Positions 13,586-21,414 of a stretch of DNA of 21,456 nt are shown here, in pieces. The notes beneath the pieces were generated by a model. That model was not told the DNA's origin and made no database searches. It saw only the letters and a program-made list of their open reading frames with translations. Origin of the DNA: a virus; the IMG/VR virus record IMGVR_UViG_3300038701_001945, positions 1 to 21,456 of that record. One strand, given 5' to 3'. A program made the translations under genes and the position numbers. Positions within the stretch are counted from its first letter, which is position 1. Each line of letters starts with the position of its first letter.

Positions 13586-16008
13586 AACCCATCCTTAAAT
13601 TTTATTGACGCTTTTGCAGAATCACTAATCGCAGGAAGGCCAGTTACTTCAGGTAAATTTTTACTGGTCTTCAGATTAGCTCTTATATAACTCTTACAGT
13701 TGTGGTGAAGTGGCGGTTGGTATCTAACCAAGTCCGTATCTTCCGCTCCGAAAGTTACACCCGCTAAAGTCTTACAGATATCTGTTTTAGGATCGCTGTT
13801 GACAAAGGTGTATGAAGCTAAAGATTCTTGTACTTCAGGAGCTAATAAAAAAGTGTTTCTTGTTTCGTTAACTATTGTCGCCGCAAGATCAGCTGCCACA
13901 ACATCTTTAGCACCACTATTAATATTATCTGATGCCGCTTGCTTAAGGTCTTGCCTTAACACTTCGATATCATCAGTGGATGCTTCAGAACTATTGAATT
14001 GAAAAGCTACAGCATCGGTAACTGACTGTGCTTCTTTTTCACTTAACAAACTCGCTTGAGATGCAATGAGAATTTGAACTCTCTTAGGAAGTTTTTTGAA
14101 GTCGTTAAATTTAAAGTTATCCATACTGAACTCTAAGCGAAGTGCGTCGAGGTCTTCAGAGAGCTTAACATTTTTCTTGTCAGGAACTTCGCTCTTCGCC
14201 ATGTCGTAAGACTTGCTTGCAGCAACAGTTTCAATACTCTCTAATTCTTTTCTAAATTTAGCAACGCCACCTATCTTAATTCCCTCTGTCGCTTTTAATT
14301 TGTTAGCGTCAGAAAGATCTTTATATTTTCTAAGAACATCAGCAATGTACTTGTCAGAAATATTGAACAGGTGTCTTCGGATTACTTCAGCCATTTCAAG
14401 CTGACTTCCTTCGATTAAAGTTTTTGGGTTTTTAGTCGGCTCTTTAGTTTCCTTAACTTCGATTGGCTTTCCAGTTTTTTTGTTAGCATCAATAACGTGA
14501 GTGTGGTCAGCCGTATCTTCAGCGAGCTGAGTTCTACCCGTAACGTTACCATCTTTGTCGAGAGTTTCATGGTAATGCTTTTTCCCTTTCTTAATATTAG
14601 GGCCAGTGTTTTTGTGAGTGTGACCTAGCTCAGCTAGGGCCACCGATTGTGATCGTCCCCCACTAAGAGAAACACTGTCCAGAGGATTGTCATTACTATT
14701 ATTGTTATTATTATCTGATCCACCGTCGCCATCTTTACCATCCTTGTCAGGGGTTGTCGTAGGTTCATCGTCAGTAGTTTGATTTTCAACCATCTCACCT
14801 TTAGCTTTTTTAGGTAGGTTGAACACGCGCCTTACATGATCTTCGAGCTGCTCATCCTTAGAGACAATTCCCGATGCTGTAAGGCCGGTAATAACTTGCA
14901 TTAATTCTAAGCCAGCATTATCAGTAATTCCTGAATAAGTTAGCTTAGGCATAACTTCAGAATATTCATCGCCAAAATTGAGCTTTAACAATTGTGGAAT
15001 TAAGCACCTGTTCATTATGTCTAAAATAATGTCAGCATAATAAGTAAGTCCTGCAAAGAAGAAGTCTGATAGGTCAGCACTTAGCGCATACGCGCCCGTG
15101 TTACCACCAGTGCCAAGCTCTAAGAAAGAACCGAGAATGGCTGATGCCATATTCTCATCTTCCGCCTTGAGTACTACTGCAATTTTAGTTGGATCAAAAT
15201 TATTAGATTGAAGCACTAGCTTCCATCCCTCGGGATAAGCAATGAAAGAATCTTCAGCACTCGTAAAACCCTTAACAACCTTAATAGCTTTCTTGTATTC
15301 AGCGCTATCAATTTTGACTGTCTTAGGAACCTCAACGACTGGGGTTGGAATGGCGAAACGCTCCATGCCGATGTACTGTAATTCTGTTGCTAATAACTTT
15401 CTTTTATAAGGGCCGTAAACATTACGCAGTAAAGGAAAGCCAATATTGTCACCCTCTTGCTCACTATAAAACATTAAGAGAAACTCTGCAGGTATCTCAG
15501 CGTCGACTTCGATATCTCCATTAGCTTCCTGCTTAACCTTCTGTAGTGCCCCTGTAACGCGATCATGGAACCACTCGATGATTGTGGCTTGCCTCCTAAA
15601 TCCAAGCTGCCCAAGGCCCGTATAAGGGCCGAAGTCTTCAGCTTCTCTGTTCATGTGAACAACCTCAAACATAGAATAACCATGAGGCACCATCGTTAAG
15701 CACTCGTTAAGGAACTTTTTAAAGTCAATATCTTTGAATAAAATTTGTTCGATGAGTGCCGCTGATTCGAGGTCTTTAGTTTCTTCTGATGCTGGCTCTA
15801 CGGCCCAAGTCGCTGACTTAATTGGATTGGTTATCGCTGTAATAATTTTTCTAACTTGAGTGTCAGACCTACGCATTTTATCGTAGACTTCTGCAGCTTC
15901 GTAACCCTTAAGTTGTTCAATGTGATCATCTTGATTGTGAACCTGGCCAATAACGTCAGTACCGGACGCACCAATGGCCTTCTCGTGTTTTTTTAGAATG
16001 TCCCCCAA
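13582..16008 (-). CDS. Portal fused to MuF-type minor head protein
   Basis: This 808-residue protein joins two proteins that Mu encodes separately. Residues about 1-400 match the DUF935 portal (Mu gp29-like): YDKMRRSDTQVRKIITAITN, then TMVPHGYSMFEVV and IEWFHDR; it forms the DNA channel at one vertex. Residues 405-445 are a low-complexity Asp/Gly/Asn linker. Residues 461-505 hold three HxH motifs (GHTH, HYH, DHTH). The C-terminal part is MuF/SPP1 gp7-like, ending with TDICKTLAGVTF (about 742-753) and PPLHHNCKSYIRAN (about 765-778), which in this family carry conserved Cys and His residues. The start is TTG at 16008, chosen because AGGAG (16020-16016) lies 7 bases before it. Confidence 0.88.
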   Translation of the reverse strand: MGDILKKHEKAIGASGTDVIGQVHNQDDHIEQLKGYEAAEVYDKMRRSDTQVRKIITAITNPIKSATWAVEPASEETKDLESAALIEQILFKDIDFKKFLNECLTMVPHGYSMFEVVHMNREAEDFGPYTGLGQLGFRRQATIIEWFHDRVTGALQKVKQEANGDIEVDAEIPAEFLLMFYSEQEGDNIGFPLLRNVYGPYKRKLLATELQYIGMERFAIPTPVVEVPKTVKIDSAEYKKAIKVVKGFTSAEDSFIAYPEGWKLVLQSNNFDPTKIAVVLKAEDENMASAILGSFLELGTGGNTGAYALSADLSDFFFAGLTYYADIILDIMNRCLIPQLLKLNFGDEYSEVMPKLTYSGITDNAGLELMQVITGLTASGIVSKDEQLEDHVRRVFNLPKKAKGEMVENQTTDDEPTTTPDKDGKDGDGGSDNNNNNSNDNPLDSVSLSGGRSQSVALAELGHTHKNTGPNIKKGKKHYHETLDKDGNVTGRTQLAEDTADHTHVIDANKKTGKPIEVKETKEPTKNPKTLIEGSQLEMAEVIRRHLFNISDKYIADVLRKYKDLSDANKLKATEGIKIGGVAKFRKELESIETVAASKSYDMAKSEVPDKKNVKLSEDLDALRLEFSMDNFKFNDFKKLPKRVQILIASQASLLSEKEAQSVTDAVAFQFNSSEASTDDIEVLRQDLKQAASDNINSGAKDVVAADLAATIVNETRNTFLLAPEVQESLASYTFVNSDPKTDICKTLAGVTFGAEDTDLVRYQPPLHHNCKSYIRANLKTSKNLPEVTGLPAISDSAKASIKFKDGL

Positions 16009-16026
16009 GTTGAAACTCCTGTGATG

Positions 16027-17658
16027 CTAATATTCTCTAGGTGTAATTCTGCTGCTATATTCAGAATCTCGATCTTGCTTAATTCGAGGTTCATCTTGCT
16101 CTGTTTTTTCAAAACTTCCAATAGTTATATTAACATATCTTCCGTAATTGGCCAGCGCTAAAGAGTCACTGTAATCTGGACTTGGCCTTTTGGTCCTGGC
16201 CTTATATTTGTCTTTGGATTCCATAACAATGCGGCCCTTGCTGTCAAACTTATATTGAATACTTGGAAGCTCCTCATAATAAACTGTTTCGTCTTTGAGC
16301 TTAATGTAATTCTTGAGATCGCTAGCTAAGAGGTCGAATTGCTTAGCTTTTAGGTTAGAATAACGGGCCTTATCTTGTTCTTGTTTTTCATCGTCATCTT
16401 CTTCAAAGGTTGCCTTGGCACCGTTATGCACCTCAATAATTTCAACGTGTTGGCCGATGATGCCCTGTTCCTTGGCTTCCACTAAATTATCATAAACCCC
16501 AGCCCCTAGACCAGTAGCATCAACACAAACAGTACACGGTGTGGTGGTTCCATCATTAATAATATTAATGACCTCGCCCGTTACATGAGTTAAGTTTCGC
16601 TTGACTAAAGACTTGAGTCCCACTTGCTCATAACCGAGCAATTCTGTGATTACTGTTTTGTCAGGACCGAACCTCGCAACATCGACTCCGATTAATCTTT
16701 TAAGTTCAGTTTCAGGACATACAAAAGCAGTCTCTCTTTTTACTGCCAATTCAACGTCTTCATATTGAACTAAAACATTATCGTCATTTTTAGGAAACTC
16801 ACCGAAGGCTTTTGATAAAACAAGTGGGTGATTCATTCCTAGTCTTAGGACGTATGGCACACACCACTGAGCTGTCATTAAATGAGGGACGGGCTTTGCG
16901 TAATTTTGCATGAAGCTTATTCTCTCATCATCAGGCATCACTGAAAGCCTGTCAAGCTCCAATTGCAAAGACACCTTATCAACTAGCCCATTGGCGATCA
17001 TGTTTGGTGAATCGAAACAATTGATTTTTATTTTGTGCCAACTTGGATCAGAAAAACATTTAAAGAAACTACAGCTCTTAGTCGTGGGGTTTGCAATAGC
17101 AACAAATTTAACCATCACTCCCGACGTTAGTAAGCCTTCAGCCATCGTCCATATATCGGGGCTAATTCCCGTAGCCTCATCGAAGATAATTAAAACATAC
17201 TTACTATGGAAGCCTTGAAAGCTCGAACCTTCTTGCTCGCCAGTGCTGCTAGTAGCGGCCTTGGCTTGCGTGCTAAATCCCATCGCATAATGTTTTTCAT
17301 TATACTTAAGCTCCATATCAAGAAGCTTTCCACCAAGAGGAGTTTTGGACTTATTGTAAGCGTCCCTAAGCTCACCCCACAATAGGGCCTTTACCTGACG
17401 ATGGGTTGGTGCTGTTGTGATTACTATAGACTCATCAAATGAGTTTAAAAACCAAAGAGCTATTCGAGCCATGTAATAAGTTTTACCGAGTGAGTGAGCG
17501 GCTCTAATTGCAACCCTATCGTACTTAACAATGTCATCGCCCATACGGTCTTGATAATCTTCGAGGGTAGTTACACCAAGGGTGTCTTCCATCCACGCAG
17601 TAGGGCTACGCTCATGGAGTGCTGCAAGCCTAATCTCGTATTCATCTTGGCTCAACAT
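16027..17658 (-). CDS. terL: Terminase large subunit
   Basis: The 543-residue protein is the packaging motor: an ATPase that drives DNA into the prohead and a nuclease that cuts the concatemer. Walker A is AAHSLGKT (residues 53-60) and Walker B is YVLIIFDEA (154-162). The nuclease domain shows IGVDVARFGPDKT (Asp 326), VCVDATGLG (Asp 380) and SPDYSDSLAL (Asp 495 and 498), the acidic residues expected of the RNase H-like fold. All parts are intact and the length is normal. It overlaps the small subunit end by 17 bases and is followed 18 bases later by the portal gene. The Cys-containing stretch TTKSCSFFKCF (192-202) is typical of this terminase group. Confidence 0.95.
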   Translation of the reverse strand: MLSQDEYEIRLAALHERSPTAWMEDTLGVTTLEDYQDRMGDDIVKYDRVAIRAAHSLGKTYYMARIALWFLNSFDESIVITTAPTHRQVKALLWGELRDAYNKSKTPLGGKLLDMELKYNEKHYAMGFSTQAKAATSSTGEQEGSSFQGFHSKYVLIIFDEATGISPDIWTMAEGLLTSGVMVKFVAIANPTTKSCSFFKCFSDPSWHKIKINCFDSPNMIANGLVDKVSLQLELDRLSVMPDDERISFMQNYAKPVPHLMTAQWCVPYVLRLGMNHPLVLSKAFGEFPKNDDNVLVQYEDVELAVKRETAFVCPETELKRLIGVDVARFGPDKTVITELLGYEQVGLKSLVKRNLTHVTGEVINIINDGTTTPCTVCVDATGLGAGVYDNLVEAKEQGIIGQHVEIIEVHNGAKATFEEDDDEKQEQDKARYSNLKAKQFDLLASDLKNYIKLKDETVYYEELPSIQYKFDSKGRIVMESKDKYKARTKRPSPDYSDSLALANYGRYVNITIGSFEKTEQDEPRIKQDRDSEYSSRITPREY

Positions 17659-18229
17659 CGATTACTTCGCCCATCTCTTCTAGCTGTTGTTCACGACGTT
17701 TTTTGACTGAAGCTTTCCAATCAACATAACTCGATACTCGAACGTCAGCTTTTACGTTTACATTTTGAGCGAACATTCCTAACTGTTTTCCAAGAAGCTC
17801 TAAGCACTTTGTCTTATCCATCATCTTGAACTTCACAGTGACTGTAGTTTCTGTGGTTGATGGATTATAGACCTCTTTGCGTTCGATTCCTGTAACGAGT
17901 TTTCGCACCTCTGGAGGCATCTCTCTAAGCTCTCTTAACGAAGCACCTTCTTCACCCTTAAGAGCCCACTCAACAAGATCGACTTCAATCACCTCAACAA
18001 GGCGTTGAATAACATAGTACATATCGGCTTGAGCGAGGTTGTTACGTTTAGCAATTTCAATTGATAGCAAACGTTGTACCGCTGGCTTTTTGAAAATGTT
18101 GTAACCTGCAGCATAGAGATTGTTCGCTTGAAGGCCCAGGTTTTCTGCTGCCCTTGCGATATTAAAGTGCTGAAGATATTCAGTTACGAACAATTGTTCT
18201 TTTGTTGTGATGCCGTTCTCTGCTGCCAT
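17642..18229 (-). CDS. terS: Terminase small subunit
   Basis: The 195-residue protein recognises the packaging site and regulates the large subunit. The N-terminus (LFVTEYLQHFNIARAAENLG) is the 'FV.EYL...N...AA...G' helix-turn-helix of small terminases, followed by QANNLYAAGYNIFKKPAVQR. A central coiled region (YYVIQRLVEVIEVDLVEWAL) would oligomerise, and the basic end (VKKRREQQLEEMG) meets the large subunit. The ATG at 18229 has no Shine-Dalgarno, unlike nearly all neighbours; a -10-like TACTAT ends 5 bases upstream, so the mRNA may be leaderless. The neighbouring intergenic region is the natural place for a packaging site. Confidence 0.9.
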   Translation of the reverse strand: MAAENGITTKEQLFVTEYLQHFNIARAAENLGLQANNLYAAGYNIFKKPAVQRLLSIEIAKRNNLAQADMYYVIQRLVEVIEVDLVEWALKGEEGASLRELREMPPEVRKLVTGIERKEVYNPSTTETTVTVKFKMMDKTKCLELLGKQLGMFAQNVNVKADVRVSSYVDWKASVKKRREQQLEEMGEVIDVEPR

Positions 18230-18504
18230 TAAAATAGTATGACAAAGTGTATGCCAGTTTTCAAGGTTGATGTAGGCCAGGCGCTAACTGGGCCAGAGCA
18301 AGGGTTAGTGGTTTAAGCCTTTCTGTCAGCCCCTATTTCTGTGCGCGTGTCTTAATGGCCTTCAGGAATCATTCTACTAACTCGCGTTAGCGGACTAGCA
18401 CTCTTGCCCTACGGATACCACAGCTTCCCACGCCGCTACATCCCAAACACAACTACGACTGCAAGCATTACAAGTCAACATTTTGACTGCACAAAAATTA
18501 GGCG
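18230..18504. other. Gene-free stretch beside terminase; possible packaging-site region
   Basis: About 275 bases hold no open frame over about 20 codons and no tRNA-like sequence that I can see. It is less AT-rich than the genes and carries small inverted repeats: CTAAC-TCGC-GTTAG (18377-18390), AGTCAA-CATT-TTGACT (18473-18488) and an imperfect GGCCAG/CTGGGCC pair near 18276-18294. Because phage packaging sites often lie next to the small terminase gene, this is a candidate pac or cos region. That is inference; no known cos sequence was recognised. Confidence 0.35.
18234..18264 (-). promoter_or_regulatory. Possible promoter for the terminase-late operon
   Basis: On the minus strand TTGAAA is followed after 19 bases by TACTAT (18239-18234). 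The -10 box matches the consensus at 5 of 6 positions, but the spacer is longer than the 17-base optimum. The start of transcription would fall at or next to the ATG of the small terminase gene. Confidence 0.35.
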
Positions 18505-18786
18505 CGGCCAACCGGCCAACCTCAAGCCAACTTTTATTCTCCCCCTATATTTATATATAGCCCACAGCGTCATTGCCCAATAGTTTTGCATATATATAAA
18601 TTTATTTTTTAAAAGAAAATAGGAGGTCTAGTTGGCCGGTTGGCCGAGTTATCGGAATCATTAAGCAATTCACGGCCAACCTCGGTTTTGCGGCCAACCT
18701 CTGACTCGGCCCGCATTGAGAACGAATCTCATCACCTAATTGATAACGAGAATCATCCGCAAACGGCCAACCTTTACGGCCAACCT
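18505..18786. repeat. Cluster of CGGCCAACC(T) repeats in both orientations
   Basis: CGGCCAACC occurs at 18505-18513, 18513-18521, 18673-18681, 18691-18699, 18764-18772 and 18777-18785; the last four continue with T. A degenerate copy (AAGCCAACTT) is near 18524. Inverted copies lie at 18631-18638 (GTTGGCCG) and 18638-18646 (GGTTGGCCG). The region directly follows the primase-helicase gene. Such iteron-like repeats usually bind an initiator or regulator, so it is a candidate replication origin or control region. Confidence 0.8.
18536..18620. other. AT-rich core between inverted repeat arms (candidate unwinding element)
   Basis: This stretch contains TATATTTATATATAG and CATATATATAAATTTATT and long A and T runs. 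It is framed by a perfect 16-base inverted repeat, CGGCCAACCGGCCAAC at 18505-18520 and its complement at 18631-18646. Iterons around an easily melted core are the usual plan of a replication origin. The plus strand also shows TTGCCC-16-TATAAA (18573-18600) and AGGAGGT (18621-18627), which could be a promoter for a short transcript. Confidence 0.5.
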
Positions 18787-18819
18787 CAAAGTACGTCGTA
18801 ATGCGTTCAACGCACCTTA

Positions 18820-21000
18820 TTATTTAACGATTATTGCGCCGGTATATATGCGCGTATTTTTACCATTAGAACGATTGCGCTCTTTTTTGATGCCATCTTT
18901 TTCGGCAAGAATTTTGCCTATTTTCATATCAAAGCCGCGCTTAGTCATTTTACTCGAACCATTGAACTTCAAAAATTCATCCCACAGAGTATCAGCACTA
19001 ACGCTGGGCGTGCCCATCATTAGAACAGTACCGAGCTGAGCCCTATCTTCAGCGGTCAACTCTTCCACACTTTGCACACACTTATCCACAAAATCCATGA
19101 CCGGATCAGATTGCAGCACCAATTCACGGTAACGCGCTTTACCAGCTTCAACCTGAGTGAAATGACCTCTTTCCTGAACCATCTTAAATGCAATGAGGCA
19201 CTTGTTGATGATAGCTCCATATTCCCTTGCTACGCGAGGTTGGAGGTTAGATATCTTAAGCTCTGGGCTCTTCTCTAAATCGGTAATACAAGGCAATATC
19301 ATTAGCCTACGTTCCATTCCTGAAGTTCGATCAGGAAGGAATGGCATTTCATTGTAACTGATTACAAATTTAGCATAGTTCACATAGTTAAAACTTCTCA
19401 AGTGTTTCGGCTCAACCATGACCGGATCATTACCCGTAATTTTCTTTAGAATACCTGTAGCGTTAAAGCAGTGCTTAGGCTCCTCAGAGCAGAAGTTAAC
19501 CATTTTTCCCACTAATGACTGTGCAGCAAAGCGGTTTTCGCCTAAAGAAACGAGGGACTCACTGGAATAGTTAGCGTCCCCCACGAGCCCTTGAATGATA
19601 TTGATGAGTGAAGTTTTTCCGTTTGCTCCACCACCATCTAAAATTAATATCTTATTAAATTTAGAATAATCACAACCACTCAAAATGTAACCGATGTACT
19701 CTTGAATAAGGAGAACCTTAGCCTGGTCTTCTGTAGATACGAGGTTTAAGAACTGATCGAACACAGGAGTTTCTGTTGAGGTGGAGAAGTCATGCTTTAA
19801 TCGGTATGTAAAAAATACATTAGGGTTGTGCTTTGTCAGAGTCATTGATCCTGCATTAAGTATGCCATTGTTAAGATTCAATTTATCCGATGGGTTTATG
19901 AAGTCTTTATCATAGTGTGAATAAATTCTAGCCATCTTAGCAAACTGCGTGAGGTGATTAGGGCCTGCTGCATTTTTAGTAATTTCATAAACTTTATTTT
20001 CAATTCCTAAGCGACCTATGGGTTTGTAAAATTCACCATTATAAATATAAGCACAATCGTCCTTAGTTTTTAAGTGAAGCTCGCCCTTCATATATTGAGC
20101 AAGGCCAAGGTAGTCTGGAGTGCGACTGATGACTTTCCCTTCGTCATCATGTTCGATTTTAAAGAAGCCCGTTTTTAGAGTCTTATATTTGTCATAAATG
20201 GGGTTAGGCTTGTGGTTCCTACACACTTCTTCAACGAAGGACCTAGCGTTCTCAAAGACGTTGTTACTCTTCCACTTACGAGTGGGGCAAAGGAAGTAAA
20301 GAAAATCTTCTGTCTGATTTATCTCCTCATCCTTTTTAATGAGAAGCTCTGCAATCATACCAGGAGCCTCATTGTGGTGTCTTTTAGCGACTGCCATACG
20401 ACTGAGGTAGTTGTGCGATCCTGACTTACAGCGGCCCTTCTGAGAGCTTAAGAGAACGTCCTTAGTGTTTTCCTTCTTCTCGTAATTTAGCTGCCTTAAC
20501 GTTTCTAATAGGTCTGCACTCATTACAGGAAGTTCGTCAGGTTCAACCTCTTGCAGTGGAACTCCAACCCATTCGTATTCATATCCTTTAGGGTGCATTG
20601 AAGGTGGCAACACAACTTGATTGCCATTGGATAAAATTTCGACACTAATATGTATAAATTTTTCAGCACGCTCACCGTTGTATTGAAAGAACATCGCTGT
20701 TGGTTTATTCTTGTCTCCATTACGACCACTATAAATAGGAGGCAATAATGCTTGTATTTCTTCTAGGACGGGCGCAAGCTTTTCATCATTTTTAAGTATA
20801 TCGATATCGAGACATATAACACCTGAGACTTCACCTAAGATGAGGCCCATACCGTTAGCTCTATTCCAAGAGTCAGTGTACTTATCGAGGAGTATTTCGT
20901 CGCCGTGGATATTTTGCCATTCATCTATGAATGGACGCTTATCTATTACAGGGGTGACCGAGTATCCATTCTCGATCAGAGCCTCTACATGATTGATCAT
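18820..21000 (-). CDS. Primase/polymerase-D5-like SF3 helicase
   Basis: The 726-residue protein combines priming and unwinding. Residues about 1-170 are a Prim-Pol domain: GYSVTPVIDKRPFIDEWQN, VICLDIDI with the catalytic-type DID at 65-67, and SNGNQVVLPPSMHPKGYEYE (124-143). Residues about 290-440 are a D5 N-terminal-type domain. The SF3 helicase follows, with Walker A DGGGANGKTS (456-465), Walker B-like VNFCSEEP (502-509), motif C FVISYNEMPFLPD (546-558) and an arginine pair in GMERRL. The helicase would form a ring that unwinds the origin while the N-terminal domain makes primers. GGAG lies before the ATG, two bases after the zinc-ribbon stop. It is intact and of usual length. Confidence 0.92.
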   Translation of the reverse strand: MINHVEALIENGYSVTPVIDKRPFIDEWQNIHGDEILLDKYTDSWNRANGMGLILGEVSGVICLDIDILKNDEKLAPVLEEIQALLPPIYSGRNGDKNKPTAMFFQYNGERAEKFIHISVEILSNGNQVVLPPSMHPKGYEYEWVGVPLQEVEPDELPVMSADLLETLRQLNYEKKENTKDVLLSSQKGRCKSGSHNYLSRMAVAKRHHNEAPGMIAELLIKKDEEINQTEDFLYFLCPTRKWKSNNVFENARSFVEEVCRNHKPNPIYDKYKTLKTGFFKIEHDDEGKVISRTPDYLGLAQYMKGELHLKTKDDCAYIYNGEFYKPIGRLGIENKVYEITKNAAGPNHLTQFAKMARIYSHYDKDFINPSDKLNLNNGILNAGSMTLTKHNPNVFFTYRLKHDFSTSTETPVFDQFLNLVSTEDQAKVLLIQEYIGYILSGCDYSKFNKILILDGGGANGKTSLINIIQGLVGDANYSSESLVSLGENRFAAQSLVGKMVNFCSEEPKHCFNATGILKKITGNDPVMVEPKHLRSFNYVNYAKFVISYNEMPFLPDRTSGMERRLMILPCITDLEKSPELKISNLQPRVAREYGAIINKCLIAFKMVQERGHFTQVEAGKARYRELVLQSDPVMDFVDKCVQSVEELTAEDRAQLGTVLMMGTPSVSADTLWDEFLKFNGSSKMTKRGFDMKIGKILAEKDGIKKERNRSNGKNTRIYTGAIIVK

Positions 21001-21002
21001 GC

Positions 21003-21281
21003 TTAGCTCCTGATTTTTGCAATGATTGTGACTGATTTACCTTCGAGTCCTTCGATCGATCTAAGCCCGTCGCCGACGTACCCACATAAATCATCTATGC
21101 AGTAATCGTTTTTAATTGGAGCGTCCTTAATTAAGAGTTTATCAAAACCATTATGTTGTTTTGCATAACCATTACCACGGCCACACTCTGTGCAAACTAT
21201 TTTAATATGCTTGGTTTTGTCTCTGAAAATTTGTTCTTGGTGGTCTAATTTGTCTGAACCACAATACTTGCAGAATCCCAT
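21003..21281 (-). CDS. Small zinc-ribbon protein upstream of primase
   Basis: The 92-residue protein has two CxxC pairs, Cys 4/7 (FCKYCGS) and Cys 30/33 (IVCTECGRG), the plan of a zinc ribbon; Cys 61 and 66 are further Cys residues. The C-terminal half (GYVGDGLRSIEGLEGKSVTI) has no known pattern. GAGGGG lies before the ATG. The stop is two bases before the primase start, so the two are co-translated. Small zinc ribbons beside primases may act in DNA or nucleotide handling; the exact role is unknown. Confidence 0.8.
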   Translation of the reverse strand: MGFCKYCGSDKLDHQEQIFRDKTKHIKIVCTECGRGNGYAKQHNGFDKLLIKDAPIKNDYCIDDLCGYVGDGLRSIEGLEGKSVTIIAKIRS

Positions 21282-21334
21282 TGTTGTCCCCTCTGGTTGG
21301 ACTGTCCTTTAAAGTGTACAGCCTGTTGAATTTC

Positions 21335-21414
21335 TAAGTTCTGAGAGAGCATACTTAACCTATCTTTAGCTGGGATGCTTGTTGTTAGAAAAGCAATACT
21401 CTCTCAGAAACTTA
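21335..21414. repeat. Long imperfect inverted repeat upstream of the replication genes
   Basis: TAAGTTCTGAGAGAGCAT (21335-21352) is answered by the complement of TAAGTTTCTGAGAGAGTAT (21414-21396). The arms match over about 18 bases with one extra base and one mismatch, separated by about 43 bases. It lies in the leader of the zinc-ribbon and primase genes. It could be a dyad operator or an RNA hairpin. No clear promoter was found in this 175-base region. Confidence 0.6.

Noticed and set aside
18230-18504. tRNA gene in the intergenic stretch
   Set aside because: No GTTC-type T-arm with matching acceptor arms was found.
18505-18786. CRISPR array
   Set aside because: Repeats are only 9-10 bases, irregularly spaced and in both orientations; no spacer pattern.
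18740-19039. 99-codon plus-strand frame over the primase C-terminus
   Set aside because: Antisense to a sure gene and basic/hydrophobic without order; starts within the iteron region without a binding site.
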